Shown: piece by piece, positions 1 through 6,971 of the stretch | Position numbering within the stretch: position 1 is the stretch's first letter | Layout of the letters: every line of letters starts with the position of its first letter | Assembly (NCBI GenBank): GCA_946531975.1 | Contig: CAMNAY010000022.1 | Coordinates: 1 to 12,079, forward strand | Length of the DNA: 12,079 nt | Source: an uncultured Ruminococcus sp. | GTDB taxonomy: Bacteria > Bacillota > Clostridia > Oscillospirales > Ruminococcaceae | Direction of reading: 5' to 3' | Position numbers and translations under genes: made by a program | Notes under the pieces: model-generated | What the model was told of the DNA's origin: nothing | The model's input: only the letters and a program-made list of their open reading frames with translations | The model's database searches: none

Positions 1-25
1 CCGGGAAAATAGATCGATGCCGGCA
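1..25 (+). rRNA. 3' end of a 5S rRNA gene (partial)
   Basis: Bases 3-21 read GGGAAAATAGATCGATGCC. This fits the end of bacterial 5S rRNA, whose usual form is GGGAGAGTAGGTCG, two variable bases, then GCC and a few bases of the terminal helix. Only this tail lies in the window, so the 5' strand of the terminal helix cannot be checked and the exact 3' end (about 23-27) is approximate. A strong intrinsic terminator begins 5 nt later and a tRNA gene follows, which is the usual end of an rRNA operon. The assignment comes from remembered consensus, not from a search. Confidence 0.72.
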
Positions 26-29
26 CCTG

Positions 30-67
30 AACCCAGAGATGTATGTCTCTGGGTTCTTTTCATTTTT
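30..67 (+). terminator. Rho-independent terminator after the 5S rRNA
   Basis: A perfect 10-bp stem (30-39 with 46-55, AACCCAGAGA/TCTCTGGGTT) closes a 6-nt loop and is followed by a T-rich tail (54-67). It directly follows the 5S-like sequence, so it most likely ends the rRNA operon transcript. Confidence 0.93.
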
Positions 68-88
68 CCGGAAAATGCCAAAACAGCC

Positions 89-117
89 TTGATTTTTCTT
101 ACCTGATGTGATATAAT
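89..117 (+). promoter_or_regulatory. Extended -10 promoter of tRNA-Gln
   Basis: The -35 box is TTGATT (89-94). A 17-bp spacer leads to a perfect TATAAT (112-117), preceded by the extended -10 bases TGA (109-111). Transcription should start near 124, about 16 nt before the tRNA. No other convincing promoter was seen before the leucine-rich-repeat gene at 311, so this one may serve both. Confidence 0.88.
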
Positions 118-139
118 AGAAAGGTAACAAAATTGAAAT

Positions 140-214
140 TGGGGTATAGCCAAGCGGTAAGGCACCAGACTTTGACTCTGGCATTCGTAGGTTCAAATCC
201 TGCTGCCCCAACCA
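140..214 (+). tRNA. tRNA-Gln(TTG), CCA encoded
   Basis: The full cloverleaf can be folded. The acceptor stem is TGGGGTA (140-146) with TGCCCCA (204-210). The D arm contains AGCGGTAAGG. The anticodon stem CCAGA/TCTGG holds the loop CTTTGAC, giving anticodon TTG, and the T loop is TTCAAAT. A discriminator A at 211 is followed by an encoded CCA (212-214). The U1-A72 pair at the acceptor end is typical of glutamine tRNAs. It sits between an rRNA terminator and a leucine-rich-repeat gene. Confidence 0.97.
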
Positions 215-220
215 AAACCT

Positions 221-256
221 GCTCAGCGTGCGGCAGCTTGTATACCGGCGCTGAGC
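221..256 (+). other. Stem-loop between tRNA-Gln and the LRR gene
   Basis: An exact 8-bp inverted repeat, GCTCAGCG (221-228) and CGCTGAGC (249-256), encloses a 20-nt loop. There is no U-tract behind it, so it does not look like a terminator. It lies 7 nt after the tRNA CCA and could mark the 3' side of tRNA processing or protect the 5' end of the downstream mRNA. Its function is inferred only. Confidence 0.5.
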
Positions 257-299
257 TGCATCCGTACACGCTCGGCTTGTAAGTGTGATTATTTGTTGC

Positions 300-304
300 G
301 GGAG
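300..304 (+). promoter_or_regulatory. Ribosome binding site that fixes the LRR gene start
   Basis: GGGAG stands 6 nt before ATG 311. The upstream in-frame TTG codons at 293 and 296 would place this site inside the coding sequence, so ATG 311 is chosen. Confidence 0.7.
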
Positions 305-310
305 CGGGAT

Positions 311-1870
311 ATGTTGTTCAAGGGACGTCTAAAGGAAAAGGAAATTCGGGTTCTGCTGCTTGCCATACTCAGCGTTCTGGTTCTCATGATCGCTGCGGGC
401 GTGTTCTGGTATTACAGATACACACACTTTGACATGTACGGCAAGCCGAGTGACATTTATATGGAGGAGATTCACCTGAACGGCGATGAAATCGGGGATC
501 TCTCCTCGCTGAAAAACTATCTCAAACGGTTCAGGAATCTCAAAATCGCTGATCTCGGTTCCTATCAGGTCGAAGCGGAGGATTCGGTTCCGCTCAGACA
601 GGAATTCCCGCAGACGGATCTTCGGTTTCAGACTGTCGTTGATATTGAGGGCAAAAATTACCGAACCGATATTGAGTCCCTCGATATCTCTGACAGAGGC
701 TTCTCCGACTGCAAAAAATTCATCCGGAAGCTTGAATTTTTCCCTGCGCTCAAAACAGTCATATTCGGCAAACAGACCATTCCGATTACCGAAAAAGAAA
801 TGCTTCAAGCGGAGTTTCCCGATGTGAAATTTGAAGTCATCGGTACCTATGAGATCTACGGCAAAACGGTGCCGGAAAATATTGATTCGCTTGATCTGCG
901 CGATGCACAGCTCGATGCTTCGCTGTTCGATCAGCTCGCACTCCTCCCCGAACTTCAGGAGGTCGATCTCCATGACCAGCCGCTGACAAAGGAGGAGCGG
1001 ATTGCTCTGGCTGAGCAGTTCCCGGATGTGTCATTCGGCTGGACGGTGCATTACGGAGATGAGATCTTTGATTCCTCAATTACCGAGCTGGATTTCACCG
1101 ACCGGAAAATCTCCTCAGATGAACTTGACGGTCTGCGCGAACTGATCTCGCAGCTCCCTAGTCTCGAAAAGATCATCATGACCGGCTGCGGTCTGAGCAA
1201 TGATGCACTTCAGGATTTTCAGGATGAACTCAAGGATATTAAGGTCGTCTGGCGCGTCTATCTCGGACGCTGGTCCATCCGCACCGATCAGGTCGCATTT
1301 TCTGTTCTGATCGTGCATTACGACTACCGCCGCATGACCTCAAATGATATTCAGGTTCTGAAATACTGCTCATCCCTGCGGGCGCTTGACCTCGGACATC
1401 AGGCGATCTCCGACCTCACCGTGATCGGCGATTACCTCCCCGAACTGCGCCTTCTGATTCTGGCGGATAACCAGATCAGAGATATTTCCCCGATTGCTAA
1501 ATTGACGCATCTGCATTATTTGGAGCTGTTCGTCAACAAGATCTGGGACATCTCGCCGCTTGCAGATCTGCATGAACTGGTTGATGTAAACATCAGCTAT
1601 AATTACGGTCTCAGCGATATCACGCCGCTGCTGAATTCTCCGATGATGCAGCGCATCTGGCTCGAATCCACCAGTGTATCCGGTGCGAGCTTTGCCAAAC
1701 TCAGGGAAACCTATCCGGATGCCAAGATCGTTCAATACGGCTCAGGATCTGTCGATCAGGGCTGGCGTTGGGGCAATCCGCGCTATGAACAGATGATGGA
1801 TATGTGGTTCAACGATTACTACGGGGACGAATTCTCGAAGTATGACGAAATGGCAGGTCACGGCTGGTGA
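311..1870 (+). CDS. Membrane-anchored leucine-rich-repeat protein, extracytoplasmic
   Basis: This is a 519-residue protein of unknown specific function. A short basic N-terminus (KGRLKEKEIR) precedes one hydrophobic segment at about residues 14-36. No signal-peptidase or lipobox site is evident, so it is probably a signal anchor with the rest outside. Residues 99-312 hold three imperfect repeats of 68-70 residues, each opening with an FPDVKF-like strand and containing an I-x-S/E-LD-x-x-D motif and an L-P-x-L-x-x-V strand. Residues 356-450 hold five internalin-type LRRs spaced 22-23 residues apart (LRALDL, LRLLIL, LHYLEL, LVDVNI, MQRIWL) with ISPL/ISPI turns. The tail is rich in W, Y and D. 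ATG 311 is preferred because GGGAG lies at 300-304 with a 6-nt gap; an in-frame TTG at 293 has no such site. LRRs usually bind proteins, but the partner is unknown. It may be co-transcribed with tRNA-Gln. Confidence 0.9.
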   Translation: MLFKGRLKEKEIRVLLLAILSVLVLMIAAGVFWYYRYTHFDMYGKPSDIYMEEIHLNGDEIGDLSSLKNYLKRFRNLKIADLGSYQVEAEDSVPLRQEFPQTDLRFQTVVDIEGKNYRTDIESLDISDRGFSDCKKFIRKLEFFPALKTVIFGKQTIPITEKEMLQAEFPDVKFEVIGTYEIYGKTVPENIDSLDLRDAQLDASLFDQLALLPELQEVDLHDQPLTKEERIALAEQFPDVSFGWTVHYGDEIFDSSITELDFTDRKISSDELDGLRELISQLPSLEKIIMTGCGLSNDALQDFQDELKDIKVVWRVYLGRWSIRTDQVAFSVLIVHYDYRRMTSNDIQVLKYCSSLRALDLGHQAISDLTVIGDYLPELRLLILADNQIRDISPIAKLTHLHYLELFVNKIWDISPLADLHELVDVNISYNYGLSDITPLLNSPMMQRIWLESTSVSGASFAKLRETYPDAKIVQYGSGSVDQGWRWGNPRYEQMMDMWFNDYYGDEFSKYDEMAGHGW

Positions 1871-1911
1871 TCTGCCGCTGAAAAACGCCTTTATGTTTCT
1901 CTCCATATATA

Positions 1912-1955
1912 GTGCGGCGGCGCCTGTGGCTTACTTGCTTCAGGCGCCGTCGTGC
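1912..1955. repeat. Long GC-rich stem-loop after the LRR gene
   Basis: A 15-bp stem (1912-1926 with 1941-1955, three G-T wobbles) closes a 14-nt loop. It lies 41 nt after the LRR stop codon. A terminator is the obvious role, but neither strand has a U-tract next to the stem. It may be a Rho-assisted terminator or an mRNA 3'-end stabiliser. Confidence 0.6.
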
Positions 1956-2000
1956 GTTCCGGTGTAACTGCATTGTAATGAAAGCGTTATGGAATTGCAG

Positions 2001-2029
2001 TTGCTTTTTCCCCTTCAGTATGATACAAT
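2001..2029 (+). promoter_or_regulatory. Extended -10 promoter of the vWA lipoprotein gene
   Basis: The -35 box is TTGCTT (2001-2006) and the -10 box is TACAAT (2024-2029), with a 17-bp spacer and the extended -10 bases TGA (2021-2023). Transcription should start near 2036, leaving a short leader that carries AAGGGGG (2052-2058) 7 nt before the ATG. Confidence 0.82.
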
Positions 2030-2065
2030 ACAGATAGTGAAATTCATAAACAAGGGGGCGATTGT

Positions 2066-3412
2066 ATGACACGAAAATGGAAGGCGGTTTTTCTTGCAGC
2101 GGTCTGTCCGATGATTCTGCTGAACGGCTGCGGAGAAAAGAGCAGCTCGGAGATTCCGCCGGCATTCGGTTCGAGTGCGGCTCCTGCGGAAACGGGTTCT
2201 GTTCCGTCCGCTTCCTCCGTGCCGGATTCCGGTGCGGCAGCGGCAGAGGACGTTCTCGCGGAACGCAAACCCAAAACAGATGCATTTGCATCGACATTCG
2301 CGTTGACTGTGGACGGTGCGTCCGATGCCAATACACAGAATCACGGGCAGGTGATCGCGCCGGAGAGGGATGATTCCCAGCCGTTTGTGCTGACCGCAGG
2401 CGAGTGGAATGACCTTGACAACTGGGGATTCTTCCTGAATCTCTGTAAAACCGGTACAGTGAAGTTTCCGGTCTACGGGCTGGAGCCGGCGAACCGCGTC
2501 AGCGTCACACTGACACATGACGGCGAACCGGTCCCGAATCAGACTGTGCAGCTGCACGGCACCGACATGCAGCTTTGGTGGGAGACGAAGACGGACCGAA
2601 ACGGCAGGGCATATCTTTTTTATCCGACGGAGGATGAGGCGCGGAGATACCTGCTGACCGCAGCGGGCGCGTCAACCGTGGAATTTGAAATTCCGGCAGC
2701 TCCTGCGGATGCCGCAGAGGGACAGGGAACCGCGCTTCCGCAGCCTGAATACGAGTTTGAATGCAATACAGCAGGACAGAAATATGACCGCACGGAGGTC
2801 ATGTTTATTCTCGATACGACCGGCTCCATGGGCGATGAGATCAGCTATCTGCAAAAGGATTTTGCGTCGATCGCCGGTGAGGTCGGTGATGAAAATATGC
2901 GGTTTTCCGTGAATTTCTACCGCGATGAGGGCGATGAATACGTCACAAAATGCAATCCCTTCACGAGCGATGTACAGGAGGTGCAGCGCCTGCTGAACGC
3001 CGAATACGCAGACGGCGGCGGTGATACACCGGAGGCGGTGACTGAGATCCTTTCGGAGACAATGAAGCGCGGCGATTGGAGTCAGGACACGAACAAGATT
3101 GCGTTCCTGATTTTTGATGCGCCCCCGCACGGCAATCCTTACGATGCAGATGCCGATTATTCCGAGCTGATCTCCTCTGTGATTGCGGCTGCCGCACAGG
3201 GCGTGCATCTGGTTCCGGTTGTCGCATCGAATGCCGAACGCGAGACAGAGCTGTTCGGGCGTGCCTGCGCGATTATGACCAACAGCAATTATGTTTTTCT
3301 GACTGATGATTCCGGTGTCGGTGACTCGCATCTGGAGCCGATTATCGGAGATTATGACGTCGAGCTGCTGCATGATATTATCGTGCGGAATATCCGTGCT
3401 GCTGCGCAATAA
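2066..3412 (+). CDS. Secreted lipoprotein with a von Willebrand factor A domain
   Basis: The 448-residue product begins with a lipoprotein signal peptide: basic MTRKWK, a hydrophobic core, and lipobox LNGC with the lipidated Cys at 22. It should be anchored on the outer face of the membrane. Residues 26-66 are a low-complexity Ser/Ala/Pro linker. Residues 115-205 look like an Ig-like or carboxypeptidase-regulatory beta domain (ending TDRNGRAYLFYP). Residues 245-440 form the vWA domain. A metal-ion site is visible: D250-x-T252-x-S254, T321 in GGGDTPEA, and D351 in LIFDAPPHG. Such domains bind protein ligands through Mg2+ or Mn2+; the ligand here is unknown. The start has a strong Shine-Dalgarno site. 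It is monocistronic, with its own promoter and a terminator, and converges on the ilvN end of the MoxR operon. Confidence 0.9.
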   Translation: MTRKWKAVFLAAVCPMILLNGCGEKSSSEIPPAFGSSAAPAETGSVPSASSVPDSGAAAAEDVLAERKPKTDAFASTFALTVDGASDANTQNHGQVIAPERDDSQPFVLTAGEWNDLDNWGFFLNLCKTGTVKFPVYGLEPANRVSVTLTHDGEPVPNQTVQLHGTDMQLWWETKTDRNGRAYLFYPTEDEARRYLLTAAGASTVEFEIPAAPADAAEGQGTALPQPEYEFECNTAGQKYDRTEVMFILDTTGSMGDEISYLQKDFASIAGEVGDENMRFSVNFYRDEGDEYVTKCNPFTSDVQEVQRLLNAEYADGGGDTPEAVTEILSETMKRGDWSQDTNKIAFLIFDAPPHGNPYDADADYSELISSVIAAAAQGVHLVPVVASNAERETELFGRACAIMTNSNYVFLTDDSGVGDSHLEPIIGDYDVELLHDIIVRNIRAAAQ

Positions 3413-3462
3413 CACAAATTTGAAACCGTACAAGGTGCAAGGTCGATCCTCATATAGAAAAT

Positions 3463-3504
3463 ATGCCCCGAAGCGCTGCAATCGTGCTTCGGGGCATTGT
3501 GTTT
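3463..3504. terminator. Bidirectional terminator between convergent units
   Basis: A 12-bp perfect stem (3463-3474 with 3486-3497, ATGCCCCGAAGC/GCTTCGGGGCAT) encloses an 11-nt loop. On the plus strand a T-rich tail follows (TGTGTTTGT). On the minus strand the stem is followed by ATTTTC. It can therefore end both the vWA lipoprotein transcript and the ilvN-terminated operon. Confidence 0.9.
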
Positions 3505-3542
3505 GTCTGTTCAGATCAATCACTTTATTCCGTGTCCGTTTG

Positions 3543-4052
3543 TTATTTTTCGTGCAGTGTCCGCAGGCAGTTTTCGCCGCGTTCAATCGCAACGATACCC
3601 GTGCGGCAGATCTCCATAATGCCGTAGCTTTTCATCAGTTCGATGAAGGCGTCGATTTTCGTGCTTTCACCGGTCAGCTCGCAGACGAGCGCCTGCGCGG
3701 AATAGTCCACGATCTTCGAGCGGAAGATTTCGACCGCAGTCATGATATCCTGCCGCGTTTCCGCAGAATTGCGCACCTTCAGCAGAAGGAGCTCGCGAAT
3801 CACGGTCTCATTGGGGCTCAGCACCTCAACCTCTTTGACATCGTGGAGCTTTTCGAGCTGCGTGACGATGCGCTCCTTGATATCGTCGTCGCCGTGAAAC
3901 GCAACGGTAATACGCGAAAATTTGGACGATTCGGTCTCACCGACCGTCAGGCAGTCGATGTTGAAGCCGCGCCGTGTGAACATGCCTGACACGCGGGAAA
4001 GGACACCGGAGATATTGGCGACCAGCACGCCGATCACATATTGCTGTTCCAT
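3543..4052 (-). CDS. ilvN: Acetolactate synthase, small (regulatory) subunit
   Basis: This is the regulatory subunit of acetohydroxyacid synthase, the first common enzyme of valine, leucine and isoleucine synthesis. It stimulates the large subunit and confers feedback inhibition by valine. The 169-residue length is normal. Residues 4-75 form the ACT domain, with GVLSRVSGMFTRRGFNI and a following VGETE. N13, G16 and N31 line up with N11, G14 and N29 of E. coli IlvH, residues at the valine-binding site, so feedback control is probably retained. Residues 80-165 form the C-terminal small-subunit domain. ATG 4052 follows GAGGAGGG closely. An in-frame ATG 81 nt upstream would lie inside ilvB and adds no conserved sequence. 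It starts 10 nt after the ilvB stop and is the last gene of the operon. Confidence 0.96.
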   Translation of the reverse strand: MEQQYVIGVLVANISGVLSRVSGMFTRRGFNIDCLTVGETESSKFSRITVAFHGDDDIKERIVTQLEKLHDVKEVEVLSPNETVIRELLLLKVRNSAETRQDIMTAVEIFRSKIVDYSAQALVCELTGESTKIDAFIELMKSYGIMEICRTGIVAIERGENCLRTLHEK

Positions 4053-4062
4053 TGAGCCCTCC

Positions 4063-5751
4063 TCACTTGATTTCCGTGATGATATCGTCGATTGAACCGC
4101 CGGGCGGAAGCATCGGAAGCACCAGCTCATCACAGTTCACGGCACAGTCAATGACAAACGGTCCGTCCTGCGAAAATGCAGCAGAAACAGCGGTTTCCAG
4201 TTCTGCCGGTGTGGATGCATGCATTCCCTGCGCGCCGAAGCCCTCAGCGACCTTGACAAAGTCGGTTTTACGGTTGAGCGTTGTCGCGGCATAATGCTGC
4301 TCAAAAAAGAGCGTCTGCCACTGCCGGACCATGCCGAGCACGCCGTTGTTCATGATGACGATGACGAGATTCGCATGCACGGAAACTGCCGTTGCCAGCT
4401 CATTCAGGTTCATGCCGAAGCTGCCGTCACCGGTGAACAGAACCGCACGTTTTCCCGTCGCGAGAAATGCACCGATTGCGGCGCCCATGCCGAAGCCCAT
4501 TGCGCCGAGACCGCCGCTGGTGAGAAAGGTGCGAGGGTGCTTCAGCGGATAGCGCTGTGCTGTCCACATCTGATGCTGACCGACGTCTGTCACGATCACG
4601 GCATCGTCCTCTGCGGCACCGCTGACCGCATCAAGGATCTCGAAGTGCGTGAGGAATCCTGCGCGCTGCTGTCTGGCGTGGGAGGCAGCAGTGCGGCGGG
4701 CTTCTTCGGAGCGGAGTGCGGAGATGCGCGTATTCCAGCCCGGATGCATCTGCTGCGGAATGATTGCGGTCAGTCTGCGGAGCGCGTCCTTCAGATCGCC
4801 GCGGATTGTGAGCTGTGCAGAGATATTTTTATTCAGCTCGGCACCGTCGATGTCGATGTGAATGATCGAAAAATTCTTGGAGAAGCGCTCTTTCTGACCG
4901 GTTGCGCGGTCGCTGAAGCGCACGCCGAGTGCGATCACAAGATCGGATTCATCCTCCGCGACCGAAGCGGCATAGTGTCCGTGCATGCCCTGCATACCGA
5001 GAAAGCGCGGGTGACCGGAGGGCACCGCCGAAAGGCCCATCAGCGAGCAGCCCAGCGGGGCATCAAGCCGTTCTGCGAAGGCAAGCAGCTCCTCAGAGGC
5101 GTTTCCGGCAATTACACCGCCGCCGAAGTAAATATACGGGCGCTTCGCCGCGATGATGCGGTCGGCTGCCCATTGCAGTCTGTGATTTGAGGAACATCGC
5201 AGCGGTTCGGGTTCGACCGGCGCGTCGTGCGGTGTGAATTCGCAGGCTGCTTCCTGAACGTCCTTCGGAATGTCGATCAGGACAGGTCCGGGTCTGCCGG
5301 ATTTGGCGATGCGGAATGCTTCCCGCATCGTATCTGCCAGCTCATTGACGTCCTTGACGATGAAATTGTGCTTTGTCACCGGCATGCTGACGCCGACGAT
5401 ATCGACCTCCTGAAAGCTGTCTCTGCCGATCTGGCTGCACGGGACATTGCCCGTGATTGCGACGACCGGAACGGAGTCGAGGTAAGCCGCAGCGATGCCG
5501 GTGATGAGATTGGTTGCGCCCGGACCGGAGGTCGCGATGACCACGCCGACCTGACCGGTTGCACGGGCAAAGCCGTCTGCGGCATGTGCCGCGCCCTGTT
5601 CATGGGCGGTGAGAATGTGCCGGATGCGGTCTTTGCGGCGGTAGAGGGCATCAAACAGATCGGTGACCTGTCCGCCGGGATAGCCGAATACGGTGCGGCA
5701 GCCCTGCTCTGTGAGTGTTTCTGCGACGATTTCTGCGCCTGTCAGTATCAT
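4063..5751 (-). CDS. ilvB: Acetolactate synthase, large (catalytic) subunit
   Basis: This ThDP-dependent enzyme condenses two pyruvates to 2-acetolactate, or pyruvate with 2-oxobutyrate to 2-aceto-2-hydroxybutyrate, in the cytoplasm. The 562-residue length matches the family. Family motifs include FGYPGG (22-27), the catalytic Glu of ThDP enzymes (E51 in HEQGAAHAADG), the FQEVDI segment, and GVRFSDRATG in the FAD-binding middle domain. VGQHQMWTAQ follows, and the ThDP/Mg2+ motif runs from GDG at 441-443 to NN at 468-469, then GMVRQWQ. The presence of ilvN argues for the anabolic enzyme over a catabolic AlsS type. The ATG overlaps the upstream DUF815 stop (ATGA). A near-perfect Shine-Dalgarno site lies inside the end of that gene. 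No T-box or leader attenuator stands in front of it. Confidence 0.97.
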   Translation of the reverse strand: MILTGAEIVAETLTEQGCRTVFGYPGGQVTDLFDALYRRKDRIRHILTAHEQGAAHAADGFARATGQVGVVIATSGPGATNLITGIAAAYLDSVPVVAITGNVPCSQIGRDSFQEVDIVGVSMPVTKHNFIVKDVNELADTMREAFRIAKSGRPGPVLIDIPKDVQEAACEFTPHDAPVEPEPLRCSSNHRLQWAADRIIAAKRPYIYFGGGVIAGNASEELLAFAERLDAPLGCSLMGLSAVPSGHPRFLGMQGMHGHYAASVAEDESDLVIALGVRFSDRATGQKERFSKNFSIIHIDIDGAELNKNISAQLTIRGDLKDALRRLTAIIPQQMHPGWNTRISALRSEEARRTAASHARQQRAGFLTHFEILDAVSGAAEDDAVIVTDVGQHQMWTAQRYPLKHPRTFLTSGGLGAMGFGMGAAIGAFLATGKRAVLFTGDGSFGMNLNELATAVSVHANLVIVIMNNGVLGMVRQWQTLFFEQHYAATTLNRKTDFVKVAEGFGAQGMHASTPAELETAVSAAFSQDGPFVIDCAVNCDELVLPMLPPGGSIDDIITEIK

Positions 5752-6971
5752 GTTGTCACCTCCGGACAGGATATCTGCTGCTGAATGAGCAGCTGCTCAA
5801 CGAGCTGTTTTGCGGCGCGGGGCGACCGTCCGCCGACGCCCTCTGCGAAGCGTTCTGCCTCCGCTGCGAGCAGATCATCGTCCATATCAAGCCCGCGCTG
5901 CTGTGCGATTGCCGAGACCAGCGCGAGATAATCGGGAAGATCCGGTTCCGAAAAGTTGATGCGCAGTCCGAAGCGTGCGGCAACTGAGCCGATCTCCTGC
6001 ACGGTATCGTGCCGGTAACGGTCGTCGCCGGTGCGGTCTGAGTACCGCTCCCGCACAATCTGCCGGCGGTTGCTTGTGGCATAAATGACCGCATTTTTCG
6101 CGCGTGCCGTGACGGTGCCTTCGAGCGTCGCCTTGAGCGTGCCGAAGCTGTTGTCATCTGCGGAAAAGCTGAGATCATCAATGAACAGAATGAACTTGAG
6201 CGGATTATCATAGATCTGCTCGGTCAGTTCGGGGAGCTGTGTCAGCTGCTCTTTTGTGATCTGGATCAGCCGCAGCCCCTCGCTGAAGTATTCGTTGACG
6301 AGCGCTTTGACTGTCGAGGATTTGCCGGTTCCGGCATCGCCGCTGAGCAGCACATTCTGTGCGGGTTTTCCGCTGAGCAGTGCCAGTGTATTTTCGCGGA
6401 CGGCACTGCGCTCGGCTTCATAGCCGATCAGGTCGTCCATGCGGATCGGATCCGGATGCAGCACCGGTACACAGCGACCTTCGCGCAGCACGAACATCGC
6501 ATGCCGCGCAAACTTGCCGTAGCCGTATTTGCCGATATTCCGGACACGCTCCATATAGGCTTCATAGAAGTTGATGTCTGAGGTTTTCCATTCCGGCAGG
6601 ACGCCGTAATAGGAGACCTCTCTTTGCAGCTCATGCGGTCTCAGGCGCGCAAGGCGCTGGAGAATTGCCAGCTCATTTTCCACGCAGGATTCCAGCAGCG
6701 GATCGACCTCATCGCCGCGGGCTTTTGCTGTGATATAGAAATTTTCGTCCTCACAGATCAGGCGGAAGATATATTCGGTGAGATTGGTGCTCTGGGTATA
6801 CAGCCGCGAGATGAACTCGGTATACAGCCGAAGCTGAATGACCGGATCCATGGTTTCGGTATCAAGCAGACCTCTGAGCGGAAGTATGACCTCTTGCGTC
6901 ATCAGCTTGCGGAAGACGACCAGTGAATTCAGGGACAGGTCAATTTCCTGAAGTTTTTTGTTTTTTATCAT
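5748..6971 (-). CDS. DUF815-family AAA+ ATP-binding protein
   Basis: A 407-residue cytoplasmic P-loop ATPase that I assign to the DUF815 family (predicted AAA+ ATPase). Its biological role is not established. The first 170 residues are largely helical and lack a recognised motif. The ATPase core follows, with Walker A GDAGTGKSS (211-219), Walker B FILFIDD (260-266), a sensor-1-like ATSNRR (298-303), and a sensor-2-like GRSPRAAKQL (381-390). No membrane segment is seen. Its ATG overlaps the transglutaminase stop and its stop overlaps the ilvB start, both as ATGA, so it is translated as part of the operon. AGGAG lies 10 nt before the start. It is the second AAA+ protein of the operon and differs from the MoxR type in length and motifs. 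Confidence 0.9.
   Translation of the reverse strand: MIKNKKLQEIDLSLNSLVVFRKLMTQEVILPLRGLLDTETMDPVIQLRLYTEFISRLYTQSTNLTEYIFRLICEDENFYITAKARGDEVDPLLESCVENELAILQRLARLRPHELQREVSYYGVLPEWKTSDINFYEAYMERVRNIGKYGYGKFARHAMFVLREGRCVPVLHPDPIRMDDLIGYEAERSAVRENTLALLSGKPAQNVLLSGDAGTGKSSTVKALVNEYFSEGLRLIQITKEQLTQLPELTEQIYDNPLKFILFIDDLSFSADDNSFGTLKATLEGTVTARAKNAVIYATSNRRQIVRERYSDRTGDDRYRHDTVQEIGSVAARFGLRINFSEPDLPDYLALVSAIAQQRGLDMDDDLLAAEAERFAEGVGGRSPRAAKQLVEQLLIQQQISCPEVTT
5756..5763 (-). promoter_or_regulatory. Strong Shine-Dalgarno site of ilvB inside the DUF815 gene
   Basis: On the minus strand GGAGGTGA stands 4 nt before the ilvB ATG. It is encoded by the Pro-Glu-Val-Thr codons that end the DUF815 protein. 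It is the best match to the anti-Shine-Dalgarno sequence in the operon, so ilvB need not depend only on coupling through the ATGA overlap. Confidence 0.85.

Noticed and set aside
221..256. Hairpin after tRNA-Gln as its terminator
   Set aside because: The 20-nt loop and lack of any following T-tract make intrinsic termination unlikely.
4053..4133. 27-residue N-terminal extension of IlvN
   Set aside because: It runs inside ilvB in another frame, is not conserved in the family, and the internal ATG 4052 has a strong Shine-Dalgarno site.
4219..5190. Long plus-strand open frame opposite ilvB
   Set aside because: It is antisense to a clear ThDP enzyme, rich in Cys, Arg and His in a non-protein-like way, has no recognisable motif and no ribosome site. 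The same holds for the frames at 2672-3592 (minus) and 3306-3989 (plus).
5748..5800. T-box, leader peptide or separate promoter for ilvBN
   Set aside because: The upstream gene overlaps the ilvB start and there is no non-coding leader, so none of these fits.
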